Part shown: one piece after another, positions 22,082-34,560 of the stretch
Numbering within the stretch: position 1 is the stretch's first letter
Layout: every line of letters begins with the position of its first letter
Source of the DNA: Hyparrhenia diplandra
Taxonomy: Eukaryota > Streptophyta > Magnoliopsida > Poales > Poaceae
Direction of reading: 5' to 3'
NCBI GenBank assembly: GCA_015847255.1
Contig: JADLZK010000426.1
Span: 110,553-174,552 of the forward strand
DNA: 64,000 nt
Notes under the pieces: generated by a model
Database searches by the model: none
The model's input: the letters and a program-made list of their open reading frames with translations, nothing else
What the model was told of the DNA's origin: nothing
Translations under genes and position numbers: made by a program

Positions 22082-24993
22082 TCACTTCGCAAGCTTCCAT
22101 GCATCCTTCCTCTCTTCGGGGGTACCGCCGAGGCGGCGCTTCAATTGGTACGCCTTTGTGTTCTTTAAGGTTCAGGTGAGTCTCCCTACACCTGTAAGTA
22201 GAGATAGTAGCCAACATAACAAGTTAGGACTGCCCTCTCTGGAATGGATTGGACATGTACAGGCTTCACTTGCAAGAAGCAGCAAAGACATTCTGAATGA
22301 CACCATTGGGGTTCAACCCAGTAGCACATGGTCCAATCAGTAGTAAATAAACACTATATATCTTGGTACACTTTTGGGTGAGACATCGAGGCTTAAAAGC
22401 TTACAGGTTACCAATTCAGAGAAAAAAAAATATGTTCACGTCAGAATATTAAATGCTGAACATGATAAACATAATAACAGGCTTTACTAGATTCAGAACA
22501 GGTTGGTCATCAGCTTTATAACTTTTCTTTTTGTATTATCATGACTGGTAGGAAAGGAGGTATACCTGTCTTCGTCTCCGATGCTGTAAAGCATAGCAAG
22601 AACGAGCTATTACATAACAAGGAAGAAAGAATCCCGCAAACTGAAGAGTTGCCTAAAATAAAGGAAAACTTTACTGTCATATATCGATAATACACACTGA
22701 AAAATAAAATTCAATCCCACTATGGACTGAGCAAACAAATGAGAAATGCAGAAGCAGACTGAAATCAATCAAACACAAATCAAGCTGACTTCAAACAAAA
22801 TCAAAACCAGATCCAACCACTGGAGTATTTGTTGTATTGTATATTTGCTAATGAAACACTGTCACCAATTTATCTTGAAGTATTTGTTGTATATTTGCAA
22901 CCACTGGAGTATATGATTCTGTAGGCATTAATTAGCTCTCAGCATCATGCCATCTCAACATAAACATGTCACATGATCTTAGCATAGCATCTTAATAGCA
23001 GAATGAAGCATTGTGACACTTCGACAGCATTCATATCATTATGCAGCGTATGGCACTCAGACAGAAGCAGGTCACACCATCTTAGCAGGACATGGTAACT
23101 AGGTTTGTTGAACTCACACTGAACAGAACTGTTGCATCTTGTAGCATGCTCACATCCCTCACAATGACAATTACATGGCGTACAAGCAAAAGGAACATCA
23201 ACTGCAATAAAGCCAATGTTAGATTCCACTACCCAACACAAATAAGAATAAGTCTGTGAAGAAAGGGCTTCTTTGACATACAATCAAAGCAATTGTTCGG
23301 CAGCATGTGACACCACTAGAATTTGCAGATACACAATCATCAAATTCAGCTTGAAGCAACTGCTGCTCTGCGATAGCAATGGCTAGAAAATGGGAATCAT
23401 GAGGATCGATTCGTCCAACCCAGTTTTGCCTGTTTACCAAAAAAAGATCAGCCATTTAGAATATCTGCATTGGGGTTGTTCAAAGAATATGCAGAAACTG
23501 GGGCAACACATCTGCATTATTATTGAAAATTAAGGGAAAATAGCTGTGCTTCCTTAATTTCTGTTAAAGGGTACAAATCACATTGTTCTAGTTACCCCAC
23601 AGAGCATAGGTTATTTCCACGATATGTTGTTCATTTAGAAAGGATTAATTTCTGCAAACTGAGCAAAGCATAAAGAATTGTATCAGCAAGTACCTAAGAT
23701 CCATGTCCATTTCATCTGAACAACATTTAGGTGGAGGGATGACATAATTTGGGGAGTAAACCTGTAAAACATAGAACAACAAGACCGGTATGAAAACTTC
23801 AACAAGAACAGCAAGATACAAGATATATAGAGTGTTCCCATTTCTCCTTATTTCTTCAGCACTGCAGTTGCATTGAAATGGATTGCTCATAACCTACCAG
23901 ATCTATCCAAATCAAATAGCCGATAGTAGACTGAAAACTCAGCAAGGTCAAAGTTAAGTGCCACCATGTAGAAATGATATGGTACACAGTATAAAACGGA
24001 GAAAAAAAAAACTACTTTTGGTCTTGTAGCAGAATTAAAAAAAAACACCCACCTGGTTGCAGATTTCACATGTAATATTGCCCTTCTTGTTGCACCATCT
24101 CTGTATGCATTTCCTGTGGGCAAACTGCATAGAACCAACGCCAATAGGTCAACACACAATTAGCATTTTCTTCAATAGATACTCCTAAGTCACGTGTACA
24201 ACAACGTCAAGGGGAAAAAGGTTTATTGGATAACTGAAAATGGGTGTATATATGTTAGGAAGGACAAGGATTATCTATCGATTGAAAATTCGGATGATTG
24301 GACCTGTCCACAACAAAATCGGTTTTTCTAGAACTCATTCAATTCTAAGGATACTGTTAAGACAAACCCAAAACCTGGCGGCTGGCGCAGCATCTGCAAA
24401 TACGGAGGCCAAGTGAACTGACGATGAAACACTGACAGTCTGATACTATTTTTACTTGGTAGACGAAGATAAAACAACCACCAAATAGAACTTTAATGAT
24501 CCTACAGTGCAAGCCTAGAGCTATTAGAGATGTCCACAATAAAGAACAGCGAGATAATAATCACAGAAAGGAATGAAGCAGGTTGACCAAAAGCAAATTT
24601 CCAAAACGCAGTGACCAGAAGAAAGGGTAAACAGAAGTTCAGAAGCGCAGAAATTGCATCTTGAAATCTATCCAGCACCCAAATAATCACCATTCTACTC
24701 CAAATTTACCAACCACTACACTTTGACTCACCTCGGCTCCTCAAACATCCAGGCAAAAAGAACTGTCAGTGGTAGACAGGGGAAGAAGGGAGAGAAAAAC
24801 AGAGGATAGCGCTCACCTTGAGTGTGCCAGTGCAGGCGCAGGGCGAGTCCATAGCGGCCTCATCCCCCTCCTCCTGGCATATCCGGCACTCCACCCCCTT
24901 CCCGTCCATCGCCATGCCCACCTCCACCTCCACTTGGTCTTCGCCGCCGGAGCAGCCATCGCCGGCGAGCTTCTCGGTGCGCGCCATCTCCAA
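22082..24993 (-). CDS. RING-variant (RINGv / MARCH-type) membrane E3 ubiquitin ligase
   Basis: Seven exons join in phase on the minus strand: 24993-24817, 24124-24053, 23761-23694, 23429-23282, 23201-23118, 22652-22566 and, less surely, 22162-22082, giving about 238 residues. The RING-CH domain (residues 35-81) shows the C4HC3 order: ECRIC, PCAC, AHRKC and CEIC. It is followed by an NYVIPPP segment, a conserved block (WVGRIDPHDSHFLA, AEFDD, ANSSG, CCR) and two hydrophobic segments (LMFLLLVRHVIVIV and LQFAGFFLPCYVIA), then a basic RRRRQ. This layout matches plant RINGv proteins of endomembranes, which transfer ubiquitin from an E2 to membrane substrates. No frameshift is seen. The last exon (NTKAYQLKRRLGG, ending KLAK) is inferred from an AAAG acceptor; without splicing, translation would stop eight codons after RRRRQ. 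Confidence 0.88.
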
Positions 24994-27590
24994 GAAGCTT
25001 TCTTGGAGCAGGTGGTAAAGTCTGAGAACGAGCCAAAAGGCGGGGCCTTTCTTAGCTCCGGGAACACCACCAACTCCAAGAACAAGAAGAGGGAAGAGCG
25101 GAGAAGAAATACAAAACTGAGGTAGCCTTTACCTTTTATATTATCCTAATACACCGTGCTATTTTATCAATTTCTGCATTTCTTTCTGGCTCCAAGTCCA
25201 AGCCTTGCAGTTTGTTTCCTTTGTTTATTTATGGGGTCCAATGATGAGTGGCTGATTGGGTTTGTGGGGTTAGTGGGCAATGGATAGCTTCCACTCCTGC
25301 TAGGGATGAGTTGATACTGACACGCTGATACTGAAACGTTTTTCTTATTTTTTTTTACTGAAGTGAAACATTGAAACATCTTTCTCTGAATTTTGTGAGA
25401 AATTTTATTGCAAACTTGGGCGTTCCCTCTTGTCTGAGGGCCCTAGGTGACTGTGTTAACTCTCGGCAAGCACTAAGCAGGGCTGTCATTAAAAACCCCT
25501 TTTGTTTTGTTCTTCCGATGTCATGATGTTACACTGGGTTCAGCCCTTTTTGTTTTTTATATTATTTCCTGAATTTTTTTTTTTTGTGTGTACGTGCCAT
25601 GGATTCCTGCCTTTTCTGTTGCTTGGAAGAGGACATGCTTGGTTAGAGTCTTGGGAAAAATTTCATGCCCTAGAGAGTTCTATTCAACAAAAGCCAAACA
25701 AAATCAGACATCTAAGATTGTTATCTTGGTCAGGCTATTTTCTTGAGATCATAAAGTACGGTAGCTAGATCCATGAAGCAATATACAGGTGTACGCGCTT
25801 TGCTAACAAAATGTCCATCACTATTATGTTGCTTAAGACTTATACTGTTGCGCAACAGGTACAACAACGAATAAGAGTGTACACCTCGATTACCTTTTGA
25901 CGTGGAAATATATGGTTATATCATACAAAATGAATCACGTTTGGAGCTCTCTTTTCTTCTTTAAAATAATTTAAAAGTAATTACATTTGAGCCTTTTGAG
26001 GCTATAGATATTGAACCCATTCAGAAGGCTACGCATCTCTAGATATCTAGTAGTATCTAACATTAATCATCATAGTCATGTGGTGCCTGCCTCTTCTACG
26101 GAAGCCTTAACTTTTGTGAAGACAAGATTTGATGTGTGTACTTGGGTGGTTAAACCACCATTGCGTTGGATTTCAACGAGAGGTTGCTGTACCTTTTTGG
26201 ACTGTGACCGGTCACCCTCTGCAACTAAACACCGTTATCATTAATTCTAAGCCAGCTTGTATCTCACATTTGTGTGTAGATATTTCTGGTCCAGAACACC
26301 CTCTTTGTTTTGTTTTTAGGAATAATGCAGCCACTTGTGTACATTCATTCGTCTGAACCAATGACGACAGATAATAATCTGCTCTGGCTAATTTGGCTGC
26401 CAAATCAGCAACTTTTTTTTTTGCCAAAATAAATGATATAAACAAGAAGTACATATTAGGGGTTGAGAACCCAATGTATGCTAAAATCATTCTCCAATAA
26501 GCAAAATGTCTAGCTGTCTGCATTCAAAATGCTTCACAAATTGTACTATATAAGATTCCTGACAGCTGGGCTGGTGTGACTCTAAGCCAAGCTCAGACCA
26601 AAAAGGAAATATGGAGTATACTACATGATATGGATTATATTTTAAAAAATTATAGTAGCAAGTAGCAACCTTTTGTGATCTAGCAATCCTGTTGGTTGGG
26701 AGTTCAGCATTGAAGGTGTCAATGTGTCTTCATCGTCTCGTCAAAAAAATATTAGAAGCGTGATAGGAATATAGAGAATAAATTAGGTGGTAGACCAAAT
26801 GATCCAAGGTCCTGAGTCCATTCATCTTTTTTTAATGAAATGACTTCTTTCTGGTGTAATGAATGATGTGGCTACTACCCATGACGTGAACATTTCAGTA
26901 CTGAAAGAACAATGTCAGGAAGTTGCAAAATACTGTCATGGCAGGGAATTATCATAGGGAATTATCATGGGCCATGGAATCAGAACTGCAAATGTTTAGG
27001 CCTGGTCTTTCTACTCGCCTAGATATATGCAGCTGATTTTCTCTGAAAAAAAAAAAAAGAAGGAATAATATGTGCAGTTGGCAGGTCACTGGTGATGTGG
27101 GGAGTGTGAACCTTGGGAGGTGGGAAGCACCCGGAATGATTGATCTGGTAGTTGGAAGCCAAGGTGTCAACGGATCATACTCCAGACAAAAGTGGATAAG
27201 ATTTTGTTATAGTGATTGCGTTCAAAAAAAATTTGTTATAGTGTGCTAGGAAGCTGAAGCTCTAGTGTTATTGTAGGCATGGGACCTCCCATGCACATTT
27301 TCTTCACTTCTAATCATATGTGCAACAGGTTATGAAGTGTATGTTCGCTGTGTGTGTTCATGTTCAGAGCGGCTAGTCGGCTACTCATATCTTCAGAAAT
27401 CTTTCAGTTGCAACTCGCAACTCAAAACAGTTGCAACAACTTAGTACATTCATTCATAAGGGATGGCACATGAAGAAGAGTGATAAATGTATGCAGGGAT
27501 GGGCATTTCTTTCTACTCTGAGGAGCCAGATTTTTTTGCTCCTTTAAATCGTCATCAGAGTCAGGTTTCTCCTCTGAATTCTCATCAGAG
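24994..27590. other. Intergenic region between RINGv and trigger-factor genes
   Basis: The first roughly 100 bases upstream of the RINGv ATG are GC-rich and probably 5' UTR. The rest is AT-rich without a convincing gene. Open frames at 26011-26523 show no recognisable domain. A T-run flanked by GCCAAA-like words at about 26397-26429 may be a decayed insertion. Confidence 0.35.
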
Positions 27591-29301
27591 TCAGGTTTCC
27601 CCCTCTGAATCTTCGTCAGAGTCAGATTTATCAAGCTGAAGGATAACATTGAACCCAAATGCTGAACCTGGCGCGAATGCCGACTCCATTTCACCTTCGG
27701 ACTGGGTTGTCTTGATCTCAGGTTTCACCTTCAGGTTTTCCTGATTCAGTAGCAAGTCAGCGTCATACCTACCAGGCTAACAAACGTACACGATTACAAT
27801 TGTTGCCAATTGTTATCTGAATTTCATTCACCTTCTTGATAAATTCTTCAATAGTGATGCTTAGTATTTCCTGAAGAACAAACTTGGTGACCCGGCTTTT
27901 GCCAAGCATCTGCAGCAGGATGCTGCTGGGTATCTGAAGAACAGCAACATCACAATATGTGATTAGTTGCTTCTGAATGAGTACAAAGTACAGACATAAG
28001 GATTGTGCAGTGCAGGCTTGATATTGCACTCATTGCCAGGCCGTATCACTGATTAATCTCAATTATTGGCCGACACTTTTGGTTGAAATCTAGTAGTTGC
28101 TAACAGCTGCGTGTACTCTTGTTTGATCAAACCGAGTTTTTTTTCTTTAGGAAAAGGACAGCAGGTATTAATAGAGCATGCCTTGGAAGATTACAAAACA
28201 GTCTTGAATAGTTTGCATTGGTGAAGCTTCAAGTGAATGAAAAGGAACCGTGCAATTACTAGGTTCATGGGAACTTAATGATCCAAAAAAGTTTCATGTG
28301 CACTTACATTTGATGTTTTCCCTTCGAACATCCAACAAATGTCCATGCAGAGGACGAAAAATAGTTAGAAGTTTGAATTACTTGAGGCTAACAAATATAA
28401 ATATGCCTTGTAAGAAACGGTGAGTGCAAATGTGAAGCAAGAAAGAATGTGACATTAAGAAGACAGTACTTATGATGATTAGTACCTCCTTTGGACCTCC
28501 TAAAACCTGGAACTGGCGGTGCATCACGAGCCAAGAACATCAGAGCCTCATCAAACACCTTCTGTGTCGCCTTCCCAGGCAACTGAACTCGTACCTGCAT
28601 ACAGAGAATTAATTGATTGACATGGCCAGATCAAGTTAAAAGATTCAGTGTTGCACATCTGGACGGCTTTAACATGCCTCAGCTGAGTTGGTGAGCTCAC
28701 ATTGATCTTTTCGTCATCGCGGGATACAACGGATGTCTTGACGTTCTCCAGCGACAAGTCGCTCTTCCTATCTGCCTCAGTGACCGATGAGCCCCGACCT
28801 ACACACATTTCCTGAAGACGTTAGCAATATCTGAAACTCTGAACAGAAGGGGGCGGCATGCTAGTCTCTGAACACCATGGAACCGAGCAGAATGTGGTTC
28901 TGCGTTGAAGAACTGGTAATTCACCTGATCCAACTGCACACACCGGCAGGAATGTGTGCCTCCATCTTCTTCCTCCAGCTGAAACAAGCAACCTGTGAAG
29001 CGAAAATGGAAAGTGAAGACTGAAAATCTAACGATGACAGGCAACAAAGGAGCAGCGTTATTTCAGTTTTGTTTACCCGTGGATGTGCGTCGGGCACTTG
29101 CAGGCACCGCATGTTTTGATGTGCGCATGGACTTGATGGGTCACCTGAGGGTTGGAGGGTATTGGAACGAATCAACAGTGCAACTGAGGAACTGAACTTT
29201 CAGGAGAGGACATGGATTGCAAGAATGGGACGGACCTGGAAGTAACTAGCGTGGCATCTTGGCCTCAACTGAAGCTTGGGGAGGGTTGCAGCCGAGGCCA
29301 T
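27591..29301 (-). CDS. Chloroplast trigger-factor-like protein (ribosome-binding domain only)
   Basis: Seven exons join in phase: 29301-29236, 28978-28925, 28811-28701, 28594-28486, 28321-28308 (14 nt), 27933-27832 and 27740-27591, giving 201 residues. The leader (MASAATLPKLQLRPRC) looks like a plastid transit peptide. The core resembles the trigger factor N-terminal domain: VRVQLPGKATQKVFDEAL, then PPVPGFRRSKGGKTSN, an amphipathic helix (VTKFVLQEILS) and FAPGSAFGFNVILQL. Land plants have such short proteins, similar to bacterial trigger factor but without the PPIase and C-terminal domains; a role near the plastid ribosome is inferred. The ATG at 29421 is in frame and would add 40 residues. 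The stop follows an acidic DSDEDSEGET tail at a GGGGG run, and one base fewer would extend an acidic repeat. Confidence 0.85.
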
Positions 29302-29584
29302 GGAGGTGACTCCGGCAGTCCCGCTCCGCTGCCCGGTGGCTGTCCAGTTCCAGGCGGCCGCAGTGGGGGAGGCCGCAGAGCTCAGGGAGAAGTCAGAGAA
29401 ATTGGAGCCATAAAATCGCATCCAAAATTATCTGCAACTGCAGCAAGGAGAGGGAAGGAACCCTTCGTTCGTGGGCTCTTGTTTGAGCCTTGTTCTCTGA
29501 TTGAAATGGGCTGTCAATGGCTCAACGCACAGGTTTACTGGGCTATATTCCAGCCCTCGATACATCTCCTCGCTCGTGCACTTC

Positions 29585-29640
29585 ACTGATGTTTTTGTCT
29601 TTCTGTTACTCAAAAAAAAAAAAAAAAAACTGATGTTTTT
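29585..29640 (+). mobile_element. Minimal poly(A) retroposon stub with 12-bp TSD
   Basis: ACTGATGTTTTT occurs at 29585-29596 and at 29629-29640. The 32 bases between are GTCTTTCTGTTACTC followed by seventeen A, a severely 5'-truncated retroposon tail. It lies just upstream of the trigger-factor-like gene. Confidence 0.75.
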
Positions 29641-29756
29641 CTTAGTTACTTGACCACATTTTTACTCGCTTTGCAATAGAAGACAACGATTTTTTTTTTA
29701 AGTGCTTGTTATTTTATGAGCATCATCTCTAAGTCGAAATGCAAACATGAAGTTCA

Positions 29757-30012
29757 TGTACTTTGGTCCCATAAAAAAAATGTCGTTCTCACCGTTAGAA
29801 GTTAAATAGTTTCAAGTTCAAATAAATATATAACAAAACATTAACATTCATAATATATAATTAGTATTATTAGATAAACTTTTTAACATTTTTTATAATA
29901 CGCTTATCTAGATATACAGATGTTATTAATATTTCCTATAAATTCAATTAAATTTAACACAGTTTGACTATTGAGTCACAGAGCGCCTCTTTTTTTAAGA
30001 TGAAGGGAGTGC
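29757..30012. mobile_element. Stowaway-like MITE (diverged)
   Basis: It starts near TTTGGTCCCATAAAA and ends near GATGAAGGGAGTG. The right half (AGATAAACTT, CTTATCTAGATATAC, GTTTGACTATTGAGTCAC) matches the element at 46313-46546. TIRs are decayed. Confidence 0.5.
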
Positions 30013-30073
30013 ATGACAGTGCTCGCTTGTCTTCCTTCACTTTCGTTAGTAACCCTCAAATCAAGATGCTTAA

Positions 30074-30298
30074 TAAATGCTTCCTCCGTCCTTTTTATTG
30101 CTATGTGCGCTACAATTTTGACTCGATTTAAAAAAAATGTGCAACATTTGTACCTCTAAATAAATTTGTTAAAAACTAGATTTGAAGATATTTCCAATGA
30201 TACTAATTATGTACTTTAAATATTAATATTTTTAGTATATATTAAAGTTGTTTCTTGAGAAAAAAAAAAAAGATAGATTTTTAGGTACGGAGGGAGTA
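30074..30298. mobile_element. Stowaway MITE
   Basis: Its ends CTTCCTCCGTCC and GTACGGAGGGAG are near-perfect inverted complements of the Stowaway type, followed by TA on the right. The interior is AT-rich with no coding capacity. Confidence 0.75.
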
Positions 30299-31360
30299 TA
30301 TACATCACTTAGCTACAGTGCATGAAGAAACCAAAAGTCGGTGAAAAACAAAGAAAAGCAGTAGCTTTACTAGTACTACCTCTTGGTTCATTTTAGAAGG
30401 TTGAACAGCCTATTCAATTGTTTTGGACCGTTAAATTGAACCAGCCACAAATACTCCATTTTGGAGGATCTACATACCGTTGGAAAGCTAAATTGATGAT
30501 ATATATAAGCCCACCCCTCGAGCCTCCTCAGCCCGGGATGACACCGTGACAAAGAGAAGGGGTCACGCCACAGTGAGTCCCAACGATGCGTGGGTGGTTT
30601 GCGATAATATGTGGGTGGCTGCGCTGGTGAAGCGGCCGCTCGGGCGTTGCTCCAGATGATGGTTGTATTTGAGCTTCGTGCGATGGATTACGCCCCGCCG
30701 CCGGTTCTAAGGCTGCGGGGTGTTACTACGCGTGGATGTTGGTGGTGCACCTCCTAAGAGCTCCGTTGATCCGATTTGTGGCCACCGACATAATGGCATG
30801 GATCGCAGCGGGGTAGCGGCGTGTGTTTAAACGGTAGTGGCGCTGTGGGTGCCACTTCCTCGTTGAGGGCGTCGTCACTTCTTTTCAAAGACTACGCTTT
30901 GGAGATCTTCGGGATGAAAATCTTGTTGCACTTTTGGAAGTTCTCCTTGGTTTGTATGGAGTGAGACTGGCCTAGTTACCTCTATAGATGGTGGTATTCT
31001 CATCTTTGTATGTCATATTCTTGCTCCTAGAGGGTTTTTATTTTTTGGAAAAGTTCTCCTTGGTTTGTCGTCTAACTAACACCCACGAACTATAAAACCG
31101 GTTAACGAACACATTAAACCTCTATAGATTCAAATACTTGTTGTTGTTGTTCATTTGCAAAACCACCCTAGGGTGTATTCTCATCTTGTAGCAAGCCGAT
31201 AATGATGGCAGGATGACTTCTCAAGCTTCTAGAGGGGTTTTCCATTTTTTTTTTTGTTTTTCGGCATACGACCTGGTCTTTGTAATAATGAGCCCGATTC
31301 TACCTATTGGTAGATAAAGTAGGGTATAAAATACTATCCTTTATCTAAAACAATATAAGC
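30299..31360. other. Repeat-derived DNA, probably a degenerate retroelement tail
   Basis: No coding frame is supported. Internal duplications occur: AGTTCTCCTTGGTTTGT at about 30941 and 31045, and CCTCTATAGAT at about 30980 and 31120. The right part ends in a LINE-like 3' motif (TTTGTAATAATGAGCCCGAT, then GATAAAGTAGGGTATAAAAT and CTTTATCTAAAA). The family is uncertain. Confidence 0.35.
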
Positions 31361-31436
31361 CCACCAAAAATGGGGCCATTTGGACCAAGTTTAGGCGTGG
31401 TGGGATGGCGTGTTGCTCCACTGTTGGCCCATCTTC

Positions 31437-31560
31437 CTCCGAAAGGAGATTGTGGACAACGCAAAGAACTATGGCGGTGTGGATTGTCGGTATATTTAAA
31501 GGACATTGTGGAGAGCACAAGAACTATGGCAGTGTGGATTGGCGGTATCTTTAATGCTAA
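31437..31560. repeat. Two tandem copies of a roughly 56-bp unit
   Basis: The words GGAGATTGTGGA..AAGAACTATGGCGGTGTGGATT and GGACATTGTGGA..AAGAACTATGGCAGTGTGGATT follow each other, each ending in GCGGTAT or TCGGTAT plus TTTAA. About 90 bases downstream, a TATA-like CTATAAAAGGAGG (near 31660) precedes a pyrimidine-rich stretch and looks like a promoter of a decayed element. Confidence 0.6.
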
Positions 31561-31779
31561 GGATGGTGGAATGGTCAGTTTAGGGTGTTAAGAGGTGAAT
31601 ATTCTTTAGATATTTTGTGCTAGAAAAAATATTCTTTAGATATTTCCCCTCCTCCATCCTATAAAAGGAGGACCTCCCTCCCCCTCTCTCGGAACAACAT
31701 TCCAAACAAGAACACAACACTAGAGCTTTATTTCAAAAGCTTGTTGTTCAAATTGGCCCAATTTAGCAAACATGCACCG

Positions 31780-32835
31780 CAGAAGTCTAATAACTAAATC
31801 TTCACCATATTATACATACCCAGATGATTTTATATATATGTTTATTTAAAAGTAATATAGAAATGTCGAATCTATACAACTCATAATTTATTAATTAAGT
31901 ATTATATATCCATGCACCTCATCTTGATAACATATTACACGTCTCGATGAAAACCTTACAATTTTATCAAAGGAAATGAGGCACATCAATTTAAACTAGC
32001 GATCAATCCAAAATTCTGCACTTTCATTGAAATAAAACAGATACGTACATGTCAGGGATATGTTAGGGACGAGACAACATACCATAACGCATAGCGAGGC
32101 GTGTAAGCTCACCACAAAAGCCACCAAAACCCACATTGCGATCATCGCGAGCGGGAAGAAAGCTTCAGATATGAAGACACACTAGGACTGTGACTCTAAC
32201 ATATCTGAGCCAATTTTGTGCCTCGTCGGCAAATGCTGAGCCGTGGTTGCTAAGGCCTTTGCACGGTGCCTCTACCAAACCGAGCATCGAGAATTTCAGC
32301 CACACCGGCGACATTCATGGGCTCGGTAGGAAGATTTCGTTACCGGCATCATTCTTGGACCAGGGATTCAACGTCCGTCGGTGGTGTCATCCTTCGCTGC
32401 GCTGGGGCTTTGGCCTCCCTACCGGGGCGGTGGCCTCCCTTTGCCGCGGTGGCGTGCCGCCAGCGGTGTCACTCGGGGATTGACTTCTTCGTCGGGCTCC
32501 TTTTGGGGGCCGGCCTCCCTTGGGCGGTGGCGTGCTTGTCCGCCCGCGTCACGCTTTGGGCTAGGGATTCAACTTCCCGGTGAAAGCGGTATTGGCGGCG
32601 AACCATCGATGCCTTGTGAAGTAGCTTTCGTTGAAGGTTGTGTTGAGGATGTTGTTGGGCGTATTCTTGAGAAGGCGGTTGAAGCTGGCGAGGATAGCTC
32701 TAGATCGCTCGTAGTCTTGGCGCCGCAGAGATTCGGCGTATCTTTGCCTCGAAGGCGCCATTGACCTCCTTGGCGGGTTCGGCGAAGCGTCGAGCTTCGG
32801 TGTTGTGGACCTCTTCGGCGAGAGATGATGTGAAG
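31780..32835. other. Degenerate sequence without a supported gene
   Basis: The first half is AT-rich and featureless. The second half (32190-32830) is GC-rich with several overlapping open frames in both directions. None shows a recognisable domain or splice structure, so these are treated as chance or transposon-derived frames. Confidence 0.3.
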
Positions 32836-34560
32836 ATCTCTAGTTTGGTTTTGGATAATTAGTGACACCTAGGGACTAATCTCGATGCTAAGTGTTTGAC
32901 TAGGATGGAGATTGGTCGTGCCAAGTGTGGAACATGGTGGTCATGGTGGATGGATCGAGGTGATCCAAAAGGTGATCAAGTGTTCAATCTTGGCGTGGTT
33001 CGAGGATCAAATGGGCTCATGACAAAGGTATAACCATAGGGTCGTTTGATTTTGCACTCAAGACACCATAGAGGGGTGAGTAGTTTAGGATCAATAAGTC
33101 GTACTATAAAAGAGGGAAACTTAACGTACATATCGATCCTCATGTGCCTCTAGGTCCAAAATTCATATGCATGCATTCTAACCTAGAGAGCTAACCGGCT
33201 CAGTGAAAATGGTTTTAAGAGCATCTCAATAGTTTTGCAAAACAGGGTTTGCATTCTTCAAATTTTCAAAAAAAACATGAAAAGTGGTCTCCAACGGTTT
33301 TGCAATTTGATTGGCATTTTGGACAACTTAGCATAAATCGTCCTCAACTTGGCAAATATGCCAAGGTGGGAGGGACTTGGCAAAATCCTCTCCTTGCTTG
33401 CATGTTTGCATTGACCTGGAAAATAAAATCATCTCCCTACAGTAGGATCTCGATGAAAGCCCGGGGGTTGAATAGGAGGCGACACCTAAAAATCGACCTA
33501 TCAAAACACTTAGCAACTTTACATTGGCCACCACGCCGTAACCGTCGCCCTAGCGTAAAACCAGTGACAAAAAGTAAATCGAGGAGAGTAACTTGAAGTT
33601 CGTGGTTCCTCCTTGTTTCACGCACACAAATACTTCACAGAGAGCTAACCAAAATGCTCGAATCTGACAACAAAGTAGATCGACGAAACCCTAGCTCACA
33701 AGAATGAAAAGAACACAAGTGACACAAGGATTTATCTCTGGTTCACCGTTACACACAGGCTGGGTTACCTCCACTATTTGTTGAGGTTGCCACACAAGGC
33801 TTAGCTTGCCCACCGGGCTTGCCTTTTTCCCTCGTTCACAAGTCTAGGAGTTAACCCTAGAGATGTGGGGATAATGTATTGATTTTTGTGTGAGGTTACA
33901 AACCTCCCAAGGCTGCCACAAGAGTTGGTAAGCTCAGGGCGACACCCTAGCCGTCTAGGAGCAAGCTCAAGAGTAAAAGAACCCTAGGGTTCCGGCCAAA
34001 CGTGGACCAAATGCTCTTTTGAGTTGGGGAAGCTGTAGATCCGATCTCAATCGAAGTTTCTTTGCCTTTTCCCTCAAGATTTGATGGTGGAATCGAAATC
34101 TTAGGTTGGGGAAGGAGGAGCAACAATGGAGGAGGGAGAGAGAGCTTTGTCATTTTCTGAGGAGGGTGGTTTTTGGCGAGGTCGAAGAAGAAGTGAGCCG
34201 GTGACCGTTGGGGAAGAGGTAGGATGGGTATTTGTACTCAGCGGACCCCAACGGTCGGTTAAGGTGGCTTTGCCGCACTTAACACGCTGCACCGCCGCGC
34301 GCCCGGAAAACATTGAAGGATAGAAAGAAGTTTTTTCGTTTGCTTTTGGCTTGGAGTTGAGTTTCGGTTGGATTGGAGTTTTGAGCATTTGGTTCGCTGG
34401 TGACCAAGAGTCCTAGAATCCCTCTTGATAGTACGGCGTTTCCTAAAACTCAAGATTCAAAAAATATAAAAAGAATTTAAACGCCTTGGTCCGGAAACAT
34501 CACCAATGCTCATGGGACTCCTTTGGACTGTCAGCGTGAAAAATATATGAGGACACGCGA
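32836..34560. other. LTR-like / non-coding retrotransposon sequence
   Basis: The sequence starts with TTTGGTTTTGGATAATTAGT and continues with GACACCTAGGGACTAATC, wording typical of long LTRs of grass SIRE-type or related retrotransposons, and continues without a long coding frame. Clear TG/CA ends and duplications were not found, so limits are approximate. A stretch at 33219-33370 weakly resembles the MITE family at 12446-13318 (GAGCATCTCAATAG, TTTTGCAAA). Confidence 0.35.

Larger units (their letters stand above)
19930..24495. repeat. Segmental duplication, copy B
   Basis: This is the partner of copy A at 8640-13995, in the same orientation about 11 kb away. It keeps the complete RINGv gene, and its intergenic part has a (CAG)7 run at 21695-21715 where copy A has interrupted units. 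The two copies are separated by the CACTA-like DNA, the TIR transposon and the solo LTR. Confidence 0.85.

Noticed and set aside
32190..32868. Overlapping GC-rich frames suggesting a gene
   Set aside because: Frames in both directions are equally open, with no recognisable domain or splice structure.
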